A stretch of DNA of 64,000 nucleotides from VXYL01 sp963666465 (GTDB lineage: Bacteria > Pseudomonadota > Gammaproteobacteria > Pseudomonadales > Azotimanducaceae): contig OY762824.1 in NCBI GenBank assembly GCA_963666465.1, positions 2,852,001 to 2,916,000 of the forward strand. Reading direction: 5' to 3'. Below are positions 1 through 8,629 of this stretch, piece by piece. How positions within the stretch are numbered: the first letter of the stretch is position 1; every line of letters begins with the position of its first letter. The notes below the pieces were generated by a model. That model saw nothing but the letters and a program-made list of their open reading frames with translations, searched no databases and had not been told where the DNA came from. The translations under genes and the position numbers were made by a program.

Positions 1-1647
1 GGTGAACTGATACGGCCCTATGGCATCGCCGCATGCGTAGATCGTCGGCACGCTGGTGCGCAGGTACTCGTCCACCTCGACATCACCGCGCTCACCGAGC
101 GCCACGCCCACATCCTCCAGCCCGAACCCCTCCGTATTCGGCCGCCGTCCCACTGCCACCAGGATGGCATCGAACGGAATCCGCACCTCATCGGCTTCCT
201 CGCTCGTGCAGATCAAAATCCGTTCCCCGTCCTCGGAGGCCACACGGTCGGCGCGATGGCTGGTGAGCAGTCGGATGCCTTCCGCCACGAACTGCCGCTG
301 CACCAAGTCGATTACATCCTCGTCCTCGCGCGACAACAAGTGCGGTCCCCGATCCACCATCGTCACCTCGGCGCCGAATCTGCGAAACGCCTGTGCCAGT
401 TCGCTGCCAATCGGCCCGCCACCGAGAACCACGAACCTGCGCGGCAGCTCGCGAATCTCCCAGATTGTGTCGGACGTGTAGTAACCGGACTCCGCGAGGC
501 CCGGAATCGGCGGCACGAACGGCAGCCCGCCCGTGGCGATGACGATGTTGCGGGTGGTGATCTCGCGGTCATCGACACGGACGCTGTACGGTGACGTGAC
601 CTTGGCGTCCCCCATGATGCAGTCAACGCCGAGGCCGGTGTAACGCTCCACCGAGTCGTGCGGTTCGATCTTCCTGATGACGCCCTGCACCCGCTCCATC
701 ACCTCGCGGAACTCGAACTCCACCCTGGCGCTCCGGAAGCCAAACTCCCGGGCCCGCGCGGCATAGGACAGCATCTTGGCGGAACGAAGCAGCGACTTGC
801 TTGGCACGCAGCCGGTGTTCAGGCAGTCGCCACCCATGCGGTTGCGTTCAATCAGGGTTACCTTGGCTTTCACCGTCGCGGCGATCAGCGCAGCAACCAG
901 CCCTCCGGAACCCGCGCCGATGACGACCAGGTTGTTGTCGAAATGCTTGGGTTTGTTGAACCGGCGCAGGGCCTTGCGGGCCTTGGCCGCGTCGAGGAGT
1001 TTCTTGGCAATGAGCGGCGCCAGTCCCAGCAGGGCAAAGGAAATCCACAACGTGGGCGACAGGATGTCGCCAACGGAGGCAACTCGGCCGAGCTCGGCCC
1101 CCGCGTTCACGTAAACCACGGTGCCGAAGATCATGCCGAGCTGGCTCACCCAATAGAAGCGCCACGTTGACAGCGGCGTCAGCGCCATGGCGAGATTGAT
1201 GACGAAGAACGGAACCACCGGGACGAGGCGCATGGCGAAAAGATAGAAGGCGCCGTCCTTCTCGACGCCGCGGTCAATTGCGCGGAGATGCTGGCCGAAC
1301 TTCGAGCGCACGGCATCGCGGAACAGGTATCGCGCAATGGTAAACGCCAGCGTCGCCCCCAGCGCGCTGGCGAACGAAACGATGACGACTCCCTGCACCA
1401 ACCCGAACAGGGCCCCGGCAATGAGGGTCAGGAGCGCAGCGCCCGGGAGTGAAGCACCCGTCACGAGGACATAGATGGCGAAGAACGCAAGTGCCGTCGT
1501 CCAGGGGTTCTTCGCCTGATAGGATGCGATCGCCTCGCGCTGCGCGGAAAAGAACTCCAACGTCATGAACCGCTGGAGATCGAACGCGACAAAGAGCCCA
1601 ATCAGCACCGCCAAGGCGATCAGGAGGATAATGCGGCTCGGTCTCAC
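1..1647 (-). CDS. TVP38/DedA-type membrane domain fused to FAD-dependent disulfide oxidoreductase (3' end outside window)
   Basis: The N-terminal ~220 residues are hydrophobic and read as a TVP38/SNARE-associated (DedA-like) membrane domain, with segments such as IILLIALAVLIGLF and ALLTLIAGALFGLVQG. A short linker leads into a pyridine nucleotide-disulfide oxidoreductase. The FAD motif VVIGAGSGG is near residue 237, the redox-active pair lies in GGDCLNTGCVPSKS near 274-279, and the NAD(P) site VVLGGGPIGSE is near 407. This is the mercuric reductase/dihydrolipoamide dehydrogenase family; the substrate is unknown. The gene runs off the left edge after about 549 codons at GPYQFT, before the dimerisation domain. 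The GTG start at 1647 is the first start codon before the first membrane segment, and an in-frame stop lies upstream. The fusion is known in proteobacterial genomes as a membrane-tethered oxidoreductase. Confidence 0.85.
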   Translation of the reverse strand, partial: MRPSRIILLIALAVLIGLFVAFDLQRFMTLEFFSAQREAIASYQAKNPWTTALAFFAIYVLVTGASLPGAALLTLIAGALFGLVQGVVIVSFASALGATLAFTIARYLFRDAVRSKFGQHLRAIDRGVEKDGAFYLFAMRLVPVVPFFVINLAMALTPLSTWRFYWVSQLGMIFGTVVYVNAGAELGRVASVGDILSPTLWISFALLGLAPLIAKKLLDAAKARKALRRFNKPKHFDNNLVVIGAGSGGLVAALIAATVKAKVTLIERNRMGGDCLNTGCVPSKSLLRSAKMLSYAARAREFGFRSARVEFEFREVMERVQGVIRKIEPHDSVERYTGLGVDCIMGDAKVTSPYSVRVDDREITTRNIVIATGGLPFVPPIPGLAESGYYTSDTIWEIRELPRRFVVLGGGPIGSELAQAFRRFGAEVTMVDRGPHLLSREDEDVIDLVQRQFVAEGIRLLTSHRADRVASEDGERILICTSEEADEVRIPFDAILVAVGRRPNTEGFGLEDVGVALGERGDVEVDEYLRTSVPTIYACGDAIGPYQFT

Positions 1648-1757
1648 CTCAGCACGACTCGCGGCGATCCATAGGGCGCGCCTCGCAGCGCTCGATCGCG
1701 CAATGCCTCGGGCAGTTGCCTCATGCCCTCACACCCTCGTTGGCAAAAACCCTGGCA

Positions 1758-2717
1758 TCAGCGCCCGAAGTTGTAGGTGAATGTGCCGCCCAAGGCCTCG
1801 AACTCGGCCGTGTTGCGTCCATCAAGCACGTCGAACCAATGGATGCCCACACTGATGTCGCCCCAGTTCAGGGTTCCCCCGAAGGAAATACGCGAGACAT
1901 CCTCTGCCACGTGTGGAAATCGATTCCAGTGGCGGCCGTGCGCGCCCGGGCCCGGCGGTGGGCCGATGTCGAGGTCGCCCGCAGACGATTGCAGGTAGTA
2001 GCGCATACTCAGTATGAGGTACTGTCCGGCGATCAGGTGAGCATCGAGATTCATGAACGTTTCCCGAGGTACGCCGCTGCCCCGGTTCCTGGTGCCGAGT
2101 TCGCCGGACAACGCCAGGCGGTCGGCGAATACCTTGCCAACAACGCCGGACAGCTCGAAACCGTCCGATCCATCGCCGATTGCCGTGGGTCCGGCACCAA
2201 CGCGGGACGCATCGCCCATTACTTCCACAGGGCCGGCGCCGCCGGCGTCGTAGCTTCCAGCGACGATCGCTCCGAATCGCACCGCTAGGCTTGGGGCATC
2301 GCTAATCAGCTCGTCCACGACACGCCAAGTGACGCCGACCTCCAAGTCGGTCCAACCGTCGGTCGAGAGGGGGATGGGCATGCCGTGCTTCGGTGACACT
2401 TCGGATCTGCCGATGCGGGCGTCGAGCGCCCACGCGTCAGCCAAGCCATAGGTCGCATTGAATTGCAGGGTGTCCTGGTCCAAGCCGCGGAAAGGGATCG
2501 GATTCGGGCCGTTCTTGCCCACCCACAAGTTGTCGGCGGTTTGCGAGACATAGGACACCGTCACTGTGCCGCTGTCGGGCGGAGGCAACCAGACCGTGCC
2601 TTCCGCGAGGACGGGCAAGGACAGCACGACAAGAACACACCCGGCCGAGCCGCGCATGACGGCTTTCGTTGCGCGTCTCCGATCGACGGGCCGCTCCTGA
2701 ACGGATTCCAGCTTCAT
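1758..2717 (-). CDS. Putative outer-membrane beta-barrel protein
   Basis: The product is about 319 residues. A basic start is followed by a hydrophobic export segment (GCVLVVLSLPVLAEG). The body is rich in alternating amphipathic strands with many Gly, Asp and aromatic residues, and it ends in a strand-like GGTFTYNFGR. This pattern is typical of transporter-like or porin-like outer-membrane proteins; I do not recognise a specific family. The ATG at 2717 has GGAG six bases upstream, but a start at about 2657 just before the hydrophobic segment is also possible. It lies between a small exported CxxC protein and the membrane oxidoreductase gene, all on the minus strand, so the three may form one envelope redox operon. 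Confidence 0.6.
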   Translation of the reverse strand: MKLESVQERPVDRRRATKAVMRGSAGCVLVVLSLPVLAEGTVWLPPPDSGTVTVSYVSQTADNLWVGKNGPNPIPFRGLDQDTLQFNATYGLADAWALDARIGRSEVSPKHGMPIPLSTDGWTDLEVGVTWRVVDELISDAPSLAVRFGAIVAGSYDAGGAGPVEVMGDASRVGAGPTAIGDGSDGFELSGVVGKVFADRLALSGELGTRNRGSGVPRETFMNLDAHLIAGQYLILSMRYYLQSSAGDLDIGPPPGPGAHGRHWNRFPHVAEDVSRISFGGTLNWGDISVGIHWFDVLDGRNTAEFEALGGTFTYNFGR

Positions 2718-2743
2718 ACCTGACTCCACGACTTCCTATGCTG

Positions 2744-3157
2744 CTACAGCTTGTACCGGCGCACGAGGTAGTAATGCACCGCCTCCTGTTCGTCACGCTC
2801 GAGCACGGCGATGTGCTTGTCGTCCTCGGTGTTTGGGTTCGTGGCCTCGTCGCGCATCTCGAGGCTGTTCTTGAGGCTCCGCGCCCGCTCTAGATCGAAC
2901 GCCTTCTTCTGGATTGGGCATGCATTGCAGACGAGCTTCTTGAACATCAGCGCCTTGCCCTGCGTATAGGCTTCCCTAGGGCTGATCGCACCCCCGGCCG
3001 TGATGGAACCCGAAGCAAGTGCCGAGGATTGGAGCAACACACCAACGGCCACAACAACCATCGGCCAGACCTTCGAAGCGGACGCAACGGGTTGCGTGGC
3101 GGGGCAAAGCGTCCGAGGAGACGGTAGAAACGCTCTGTGCGGGACCTGCATAAACAT
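2744..3157 (-). CDS. Small exported protein with CxxC motif
   Basis: About 137 residues. A signal-like hydrophobic stretch (WPMVVVAVGVLLQSSALASG) is followed by a charged domain containing LVCNACPIQ. The CxxC sits where a cytochrome c would have CxxCH, but the next residue is proline, so haem attachment is unlikely; a redox or metal role is possible. The C-terminal half is rich in Glu, Arg and Lys and ends HYYLVRRYKL. No function can be assigned. The ATG at 3157 is chosen because it gives a normal-length signal region; a start 18 codons upstream exists. It is 26 bases from the putative outer-membrane protein gene and probably co-transcribed with it. Confidence 0.55.
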   Translation of the reverse strand: MFMQVPHRAFLPSPRTLCPATQPVASASKVWPMVVVAVGVLLQSSALASGSITAGGAISPREAYTQGKALMFKKLVCNACPIQKKAFDLERARSLKNSLEMRDEATNPNTEDDKHIAVLERDEQEAVHYYLVRRYKL

Positions 3158-3285
3158 CTCCAATCTGTTTTTCAGGCCGGCCACATTAGCGGCTCCTGCA
3201 TGTGAACGCAACCCCTCGATCCGCGGTCAGCAGGATGATTCCACGCTACGGATCGAGCCGGGCCAGGCGGTGTTGCGCGGGCCGC

Positions 3286-3334
3286 TCGGCATTCGGCCAG
3301 CTTGCGCCGTCCGAAGTCCGACAGGCTGCCAGAT
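3286..3334. repeat. Degenerate mini-element related to IS1182-type ends
   Basis: This stretch is a reverse-oriented, partly decayed relative of the 58-bp hairpin element at 62040-62097. It keeps the interior and the end CCGACAGGCTGCCAG, while the other terminus is lost. The same terminal sequence bounds the IS1182-type element at 33199-34820. Confidence 0.6.
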
Positions 3335-3388
3335 GCGTTTTGCACCTGCATGGAAGGGGAATTGTGTAGCAAAATGCACAGCCGCCGA

Positions 3389-3565
3389 TCAGGACGGCTT
3401 TCGGTCTAGGCGGTAGCGCCGCTCTAGCTCGGCTTTCGTCGGCTCGCGGTTCTCGCTTCGCGGACGCCTCGGCGCATCGCTGGCCAATATCTGCGTCAGT
3501 GCGTCCATGACGTCCTGCTCGCTCACGTCGCGGCGTTCCGTTTCCTCGAATCGCTTGCGGTTCAC
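3389..3565 (-). CDS. IS1595-associated small protein (58 aa)
   Basis: This short charged protein starts at a GTG that overlaps the stop of the preceding 40-residue gene in a GTGA junction. It contains EPTKAELERRYRLDR near the C-terminus. A related motif, YQPTKAELDAPLKV, occurs in the small gene at 23454-23609, the last gene beside the second IS1595 element in this window. Recurrence of this motif beside two separate IS1595 transposases supports a real gene. The function is unknown; a role in transposition control or target choice is conceivable. Confidence 0.65.
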   Translation of the reverse strand: MNRKRFEETERRDVSEQDVMDALTQILASDAPRRPRSENREPTKAELERRYRLDRKPS

Positions 3566-3684
3566 GGCTTCCCTCCCTTGAAGGCATCGGACGGCATGTC
3601 CATGACGCGTTGTTCGACTTCGGCGGTGGTGATCGCCTCGTCCATCCAATCGGCGGCGATGCTGCGGACTTCGGCGGCGTTCAT
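3562..3684 (-). CDS. IS1595-associated small protein (40 aa)
   Basis: The ATG lies inside the transposase stop (ATGA overlap) and the stop overlaps the start of the next small gene (GTGA). This gives a three-gene, translationally coupled set. The product begins MNAAEVRSIAADWMDEAI and is acidic and probably helical. No known domain is visible. The tight coupling on both sides is the main evidence that it is translated. Confidence 0.55.
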   Translation of the reverse strand: MNAAEVRSIAADWMDEAITTAEVEQRVMDMPSDAFKGGKP

Positions 3685-4712
3685 CGGACGGCCACCGGCG
3701 CAGCGGATTCGCCCGTATCCGCGATCAGGTCCTTGTAGCGCAGCCGCTTGCCGCCGACGCCGGCGGCGAAGTCGCGCATCCGGTCGACAGTGTCCACTTC
3801 GCAGTTTCCCTCGTTGAGCCGGAACGTGGCCTCGTCAACGCAGCGGCCAAGGTGCTTGGGGCTGACGTGGTGCCAAGTGCCGTGGATGCTGCGCTTGAGC
3901 ACGGCCCAGACGCTCTCGATGCCGTTGGTATGCACGTCGCCCCGAACGTACTCGCCCGCACCGTGGCGGATCACGTCGTGCCGGCACTGGTTCAGGACGG
4001 ACGGGAGTGCGCCGTAGGCGGCTGCATCGTCGGTGTAGACGGTCGCGCCCTGTTCCGCGTTGCCCTCGATGAACGGGATAGGCGTGGCGGCGTTGGTGCG
4101 TTCCACCGGCTGCGCCTTGACCTTGCCGTCGCGTTCGCGAACGCCAGCCACCGCAGCCTTGCCAACCGCGCCGCGTCCGGCGTTGAGCTTCTTGGCCGCG
4201 TGCTTGTTGCCTTCCTTCCCGCCGATGTAGGTTTCGTCAACCTCGACAACGTCCGCCAACGTGAAGTCTCCCCTTCCACAAGCCTCACGAATCCGGTGGA
4301 GCATATGCCATGCCGTCCGGTACTGCACGCCGAGTTCCTTCGATAGCTGCATGGCCGAGACGCCCTTGCGGGCGGTCAGGACGGAGTGGATTGCGTAAAT
4401 CCAGTCCTGCAACGGGCGCTTGGTGGCGTGCATGCAGGTGCCGGTGGTTGCCGTGAACCGCTTGCGGCAGTCCTTGTCCTTGTGCCGGCAGTGGCGCGGA
4501 CGGGGATCGTCGACGATGTTCTCGATGCCTCCGCAGTGGGGGCAAACCGGCGTGCCGTGCCAGCGTGCCGCTTCGAGCCACCCGTAGCAGGCGTCCTCGT
4601 CGGGGAACATGCGGAACAGTTGGGGGACGCTGATGGTTTTGGCGATGCGCTTGCCGCTGGCGTTGTGGGGCTTGCCGTCCGCGTCGTACTCGATTACCGC
4701 CATTTGCTGCAT
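3681..4712 (-). CDS. IS1595-family transposase
   Basis: 343 residues. A zinc ribbon near residues 55-85 (CPHCGG, then HCRHKDKDC) is followed by a helix-turn-helix-like region. The DDE-type catalytic core comes next: VEVDETYIGGK supplies the first Asp, VYTDDAAAY the second, and HTNGIESVWAVLK the Asn/His-Glu end typical of IS1595 (ISXO2-like) enzymes. The length is normal and no frameshift is seen, so it should be active. The stop overlaps the next small gene. A start at 4703 (MAVIEYD) is an alternative. Confidence 0.93.
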   Translation of the reverse strand: MQQMAVIEYDADGKPHNASGKRIAKTISVPQLFRMFPDEDACYGWLEAARWHGTPVCPHCGGIENIVDDPRPRHCRHKDKDCRKRFTATTGTCMHATKRPLQDWIYAIHSVLTARKGVSAMQLSKELGVQYRTAWHMLHRIREACGRGDFTLADVVEVDETYIGGKEGNKHAAKKLNAGRGAVGKAAVAGVRERDGKVKAQPVERTNAATPIPFIEGNAEQGATVYTDDAAAYGALPSVLNQCRHDVIRHGAGEYVRGDVHTNGIESVWAVLKRSIHGTWHHVSPKHLGRCVDEATFRLNEGNCEVDTVDRMRDFAAGVGGKRLRYKDLIADTGESAAPVAVR

Positions 4713-4844
4713 CTCGTTGATTCGATGCGTGCATTTTCCTATGTGACGCGCCGCCTGTCAACACCTTTCGTGCATTTTGCTACACAATTCCCCATGGAAG
4801 GATGGGCCCTCGACGCCGCACCGTCGTGGCGACCTGCACGGGGC

Positions 4845-5732
4845 TCAGTCGTAAAGCCCCCTCGGCATCAAGGCGAACTTGCTGTAGTCCGGGCCTTCGT
4901 GGCGCCAGCCGTAGGGCTGCTTGCCGCCCAGGAGGTGTAGCAGGCGGGGGTTGTTGGCGTGGCGGGCGAGGACCGCTTCGGGGACGGTGTCGCCGTGGCG
5001 TTCCTGGGTTTGGATGTACTGGCGGTTGAAATAGACGGCGAGGTTCATGCGCACGACGGGGAGCTTGCGGACGAAGGAGCCGTGCCAACTGTTGCCGTGC
5101 CAGATCACGGCGTCGCCGGGGTCGATGTCCATGGAGACGGCGCCGGGGTTGGGGTTGTCGCCGAGGTTCGACTCGTCCGGCAGGGGCTGGCGGGCGAACT
5201 TGTGGCTGCCGGGCACCATTGCGAGTGCGCCGGCCTCGCGGGTGTAGGGGGTGAGGGCGTAGTTGACGTTGGCAACCTGGGAGAAGGTCGTGAACGGTGC
5301 CGGGATGCCGTTGCCGTTGTCGGAGTGCAGCGGCAGATACATGCCGCCAGGGCCGCGGAAGTGGCAGCCCATGCTGGAGAGCAGGCAGCTCTCGCCGAGA
5401 AGGTACGTGATGAGGGCGAGGGGCTCGGGCACCATGAGGATCTCTTCGAAGACCTCATTCTCGTAGAGCATGTAGGGGATGTAGGTCATGCCCTCGAAGT
5501 CTTCGGCGGTGGCGGTGTTAGGGTCGATGCGGTGGCCGGCGTCGCGTTCGGCGCGGGCGAGGATGGCGGCCTTGGCGCGTTCGATCTGGGATTCGGAGAG
5601 CACGCCCTTCACGGTGGTGAAGCCTTGGGTCTCGAGTTCGATCACGTTGGCGCCGAGGTCGAGTTCCTCGATGGAGGCCAGAGTGCGGGCCAGGGCGTCG
5701 GATTCGGCGGGGATGGTCTCGGCTTCTGCCAC
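4845..5732 (-). CDS. Phytanoyl-CoA dioxygenase (PhyH) family protein
   Basis: 295 residues from a GTG start. This is a non-haem Fe(II)/2-oxoglutarate oxygenase. The iron ligands are visible as the HxD of LPLHSDNGNG near residue 135 and the distal His in WHGNSWHGSFVRK near 214. Arg in VRMNLAVYFNR probably binds 2-oxoglutarate. Between them lie GSHKFARQ and DIDPGDAVIWH, standard for the family. The substrate is unknown; members hydroxylate fatty acyl-CoAs, small metabolites or natural products. An upstream ATG at 5849 would add 39 residues that look less like coding sequence. It stands alone between two mobile elements. Confidence 0.85.
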   Translation of the reverse strand: MAEAETIPAESDALARTLASIEELDLGANVIELETQGFTTVKGVLSESQIERAKAAILARAERDAGHRIDPNTATAEDFEGMTYIPYMLYENEVFEEILMVPEPLALITYLLGESCLLSSMGCHFRGPGGMYLPLHSDNGNGIPAPFTTFSQVANVNYALTPYTREAGALAMVPGSHKFARQPLPDESNLGDNPNPGAVSMDIDPGDAVIWHGNSWHGSFVRKLPVVRMNLAVYFNRQYIQTQERHGDTVPEAVLARHANNPRLLHLLGGKQPYGWRHEGPDYSKFALMPRGLYD

Positions 5733-5903
5733 GGTTGCTGCTCGGTGACGGATGGGACGGGCAAGTTTGCCGCAATGGACGGCGATTGCACAGCGGGCGG
5801 CTTGAGGCCGACTCAGACCGATGCCGAGGCTCGACCCAAGGTGCGACACACCGCCCCTCTGGAATCCTTCGGATCCGCGCTCGCAGGGCGCATCGGCCTC
5901 ACC

Positions 5904-7206
5904 CCTAAGGGTCCAGGCCGATATTATATTTCCACCTTCACCGTGGACGCAGTTCGTGGTTCCAGTCGCCGTGGAACTCGTCCCGGTGGAGCGACAGGGC
6001 GTCCATCTCGGCCTTGGTGACCGTCTCGCCGGTGGGACATTCGCCCGTGTCGAGTCCGGCCTGGACCCGGAGTCCGGCCGCGGTCCGCGTGTTGCCGATC
6101 AGGTCGACGACGGTCTCGAAGGTGCGCAGCGGCTTGCCCCGCCAGTTCTGCGTGATGTGGCAGAACAGCCGGTGCTCGATCCTGTTCCACTTGCCGGTGC
6201 CCGGCGGGAAGTGGCCGACGTGGACGCGCAGGCGGGTCTCGTCGGCGAACTGCTGCAGCCGGTGCTTCCGGACGCGCGAGCGGTACCCGTTGCTGCCGCC
6301 CGCGTCGGCCGTGACGAACAGCTCCCGCGCCCCGGGGTGGCGGCGCCGGCCCATGTCGTTCCACCAGCGCCGCAGCGAGGCCACCGCGAACGCGGGCGTG
6401 TCGTGGTCGCGGCCGACGTTCACCCGCGCCTCGTTGCGCGCCATGTCGCAGACGCCGTGCGGAATCGCCTTCCCGGCCGCGTCCCGCGGGAAGTCGTGGA
6501 CCAGCGCCCGCTCCGGGTCGCCCTTCGGCTGCCACTCCCGGCCGCCGTTCCTGAAGTCGCCCACCAGCTCCTTCTTCTTCGTGTCCACCGACACCACCGC
6601 CTGGCCGCGCCGGAGAAAGTCGTCGGCCTTCGCGTTGATGTGCCCGAACCGCGCGTCGCGGTCCGGATGCGAGGAGCCCTCCCGGCTCTTGCGCACCGAC
6701 TGCAGACTGCAGCCGCGCTCGTGCAGCAGCCGGCCCACCGTCGTCGAACCCGCCTGCCAGCCGGCTTCCGACAGCGCCTCCGCGAGCTTCGCCCGGCTCT
6801 TGCACGTCCACCGCAGCGGCGACTCCGGGTCGCCGCGGGTCATCGGGTCCACCAGCTTCTCCAACGCGTCCCCGATGCCCGGCCGCGACCGCTCGATGCC
6901 GGGCCGCCCCGCCCCCGGACGGCGTGTCCGGCCGTCCGCCGCGCCGCCCGACTCCAGTTCCCTCCGCCCGGCCCGGATCGTCGGCCGCGACAGCCCGGTC
7001 GCGGCCGACACCAGCGCGTCGCCGCCGTAGCCGATGGCGCGCGACTCCGTCGCGGCCCAGATCCGGCGACCGCGCTCGTCCAGATGGCCCTTGACCCCCG
7101 CGTACTTGTCGACGATCGTCGCTTCGAGTGCGTGATTGCGCCTCATCGCAAGAGTACACCACGGCCACCTCAAGATGACAACTTAATTTATAACAGACTC
7201 CTAAGG
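5904..7206 (-). mobile_element. ISAzo13-type insertion sequence
   Basis: This transposase-bearing segment is bracketed by the 7-bp direct repeat CCTAAGG (5904-5910 and 7200-7206), a possible target duplication. The termini are AT-rich (GATATTATATTT on the left, AATTTATAACAG on the right) and share only a weak inverted match, so the exact boundaries are uncertain. Confidence 0.65.
5938..7146 (-). CDS. ISAzo13-family transposase
   Basis: About 402 residues. The N-terminal helix-turn-helix region includes LVSAATGLSRPTIRAGRREL. A DDE-type core follows: VVSVDTKKKELVG (first Asp), ELFVTADAGGSNGYRSR (second Asp) and GTGKWNRIEHRLFCHI (Glu). These match the ISAzo13/Rhodopirellula-type transposases. 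It appears full length and uninterrupted. An ATG nine codons upstream at 7173 is an alternative start. Confidence 0.9.
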   Translation of the reverse strand: MRRNHALEATIVDKYAGVKGHLDERGRRIWAATESRAIGYGGDALVSAATGLSRPTIRAGRRELESGGAADGRTRRPGAGRPGIERSRPGIGDALEKLVDPMTRGDPESPLRWTCKSRAKLAEALSEAGWQAGSTTVGRLLHERGCSLQSVRKSREGSSHPDRDARFGHINAKADDFLRRGQAVVSVDTKKKELVGDFRNGGREWQPKGDPERALVHDFPRDAAGKAIPHGVCDMARNEARVNVGRDHDTPAFAVASLRRWWNDMGRRRHPGARELFVTADAGGSNGYRSRVRKHRLQQFADETRLRVHVGHFPPGTGKWNRIEHRLFCHITQNWRGKPLRTFETVVDLIGNTRTAAGLRVQAGLDTGECPTGETVTKAEMDALSLHRDEFHGDWNHELRPR

Positions 7207-7267
7207 GGGAGTGACCAAGAGCGGGCCATATCACGCATTCCCCTCGAAGTGAGGGCGACAGGTCTTG

Positions 7268-7511
7268 GGTAGTGTCTCACCTTGAATTTGCCTGACGTGG
7301 CGCATGGCCGTTCGCAGCTGGCGACTGCGTCGACTTGCCTGCCGGGGACCACTCGCTATAGGGAGAGAGAGGGGCGTCCCGCCCTCCATGCGCGCCGTCA
7401 GGCGCGTCCTCCCTGCGCATGCCGCGAGTGTGCCCTGCGCGCCTGACGGCGCGGCGCCCTCCCCCCGGAGAACGGCGCCAGACACTGCACAAGCCAAAGT
7501 GAGACACTACC
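7268..7511. repeat. Miniature inverted-repeat element, copy 1 (244 bp)
   Basis: The ends are GGTAGTGTCTCAC and its exact reverse complement. The interior contains palindromic blocks such as GGGCGTCCCGCCCTCC and has no gene. A second copy lies at 12641-12914 with the same ends. The flanking octamers (AGGTCTTG and AAGCCCTG) match at 5 of 8 positions with only transitions, which may be a decayed target duplication. Confidence 0.85.
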
Positions 7512-7535
7512 AAGCCCTGCCTTCGAGGACCAAGG

Positions 7536-8306
7536 CTACTTGCGGAGCCTTGGTGCTGCGCCTACGCGGGCCATGCCGCCGTCCACGGCTACCACCTCGC
7601 CGGTGACGTAGCGGGAAGCGTTGGTGGCGAAGAAGAGGACGACATCGGCCACGTCGGCGCCGTAGCCCCAGCGCTTCAGGGCGATGCCGTCTTCCAGGCG
7701 TTCGATCAGGCCGGGGACGTTTTGGCGGTCTCCTTCCCAGATGGCGGTGGCGATCAAGCCGGGGCAGATGGCGTTGACTCGGATGCCGTGCGAGCCCCAG
7801 TCGGCGGCGAGGGCGCGGGTGATGGCATCGACGGCGCCCTTGGTGCCGGCGTAGGCGACGCGGCCCAGCGGCCCCCGAAGGCTGGCGATGGAGGAGATGT
7901 TGATGATCGAGCCGCCACCGCGCTCGATCATTGAGGGGCCGAGCCCCAGCGTCAGCATCAGGAGCGATCGAACGTTGATGGAGAAGACGAGATCGAAGTC
8001 TTCCTCCGTGAGCTGCTCGGGGGCGCGCCGCATGGGGATGCCGGCGTTGTTGACCAGGATGTCCACCCCGCCCACGGCTTCGAGCACCCGCTCCGCCAGC
8101 TCCGTGCCGGCCTTGGGCGGCGACAGGTCGGATTCGAGCGCCACCGGATCGTTCGCGAGTTCGCCTGCCACGCAGTGCAGGTCCGAGACGGTGCGGCCCG
8201 TCAGCACAACCCGCGCCCCGGCGGCGTCGAGAGCGCGTGCGCTCGCCTCGCCGATGCCGCGTGTGGCTCCGGTGACGACCGCGATCCTGTCTTTCAAGTC
8301 GTGCAT
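7536..8306 (-). CDS. Short-chain dehydrogenase/reductase (SDR) family oxidoreductase
   Basis: 256 residues, the usual classical SDR size. The cofactor site VVTGATRGIGEA is at the N-terminus, NNAG is near residue 85, the catalytic Ser is in IINISSIASL, and YAGTKGA supplies Tyr and Lys. The C-terminal EVVAVDGGM is typical. Homologues use NAD(P)H to reduce ketones or 3-oxoacyl groups; the substrate is unknown. The start at 8306 is set by GGAGGGG just upstream; a longer frame to 8459 runs into a dispersed repeat and is not credible. No operon partner is apparent. Confidence 0.9.
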   Translation of the reverse strand: MHDLKDRIAVVTGATRGIGEASARALDAAGARVVLTGRTVSDLHCVAGELANDPVALESDLSPPKAGTELAERVLEAVGGVDILVNNAGIPMRRAPEQLTEEDFDLVFSINVRSLLMLTLGLGPSMIERGGGSIINISSIASLRGPLGRVAYAGTKGAVDAITRALAADWGSHGIRVNAICPGLIATAIWEGDRQNVPGLIERLEDGIALKRWGYGADVADVVLFFATNASRYVTGEVVAVDGGMARVGAAPRLRK

Positions 8307-8368
8307 TCCCACCCCTCCGATCTCGCTGCTGGACCTAGGCAAGCCTACCAAGTCCCTCGTTCGTGGCC

Positions 8369-8428
8369 CTAGCGCCACAAGAACCGTTGCCTTTCGGCAA
8401 CGCTTTCTTGCCCAGCCCAGGCCGTCCA
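8369..8428 (-). repeat. Dispersed stem-loop repeat B, copy 1
   Basis: A ~55-bp unit containing the hairpin GTTGCCTTTCGGCAAC and flanked by CTAG at 8369-8372. Near-identical copies lie at 33140-33194 and 62097-62151. The rest of 8307-8629 has a palindrome of GTCACTCCCCC/GGGGGGAGT type at about 8455-8475 and no gene. Confidence 0.8.
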
Positions 8429-8629
8429 GCGTCGCTCTCTGCGGGCCCTCTCCAGTCACTCCCCCTTGGGGGGAGTCGAAGAAGCCTCTTGGCTTCTTCG
8501 GAGCCCTCCAAGGTGCGCTGCACCCCGCTGTCGCGCAGGGAACATCCGAGGCATACTCCTTCGCTTCGAATCACGTTAAATAATGGTTCCGTAACCCATT
8601 GATGAATCATTCTTTACAGATATGTTCCA

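Larger units (their letters stand above)
3357..4792 (-). mobile_element. IS1595-family insertion sequence, intact, with accessory genes
   Basis: The element is 1436 bp. Its inverted ends begin GGGAATTGTGTAGCAAAATG at both termini. It is flanked by the 8-bp direct repeat CATGGAAG (3349-3356 and 4793-4800), the duplication size known for IS1595. It carries the transposase plus two small overlapping genes, all read on the minus strand. Intact ends and a perfect target duplication point to recent insertion. Confidence 0.92.

Noticed and set aside
6014..7030. Long plus-strand open frame over the ISAzo13 transposase
   Set aside because: Opposite strand encodes all DDE motifs; the plus frame is Ser/Arg/Pro-rich without recognisable domains.
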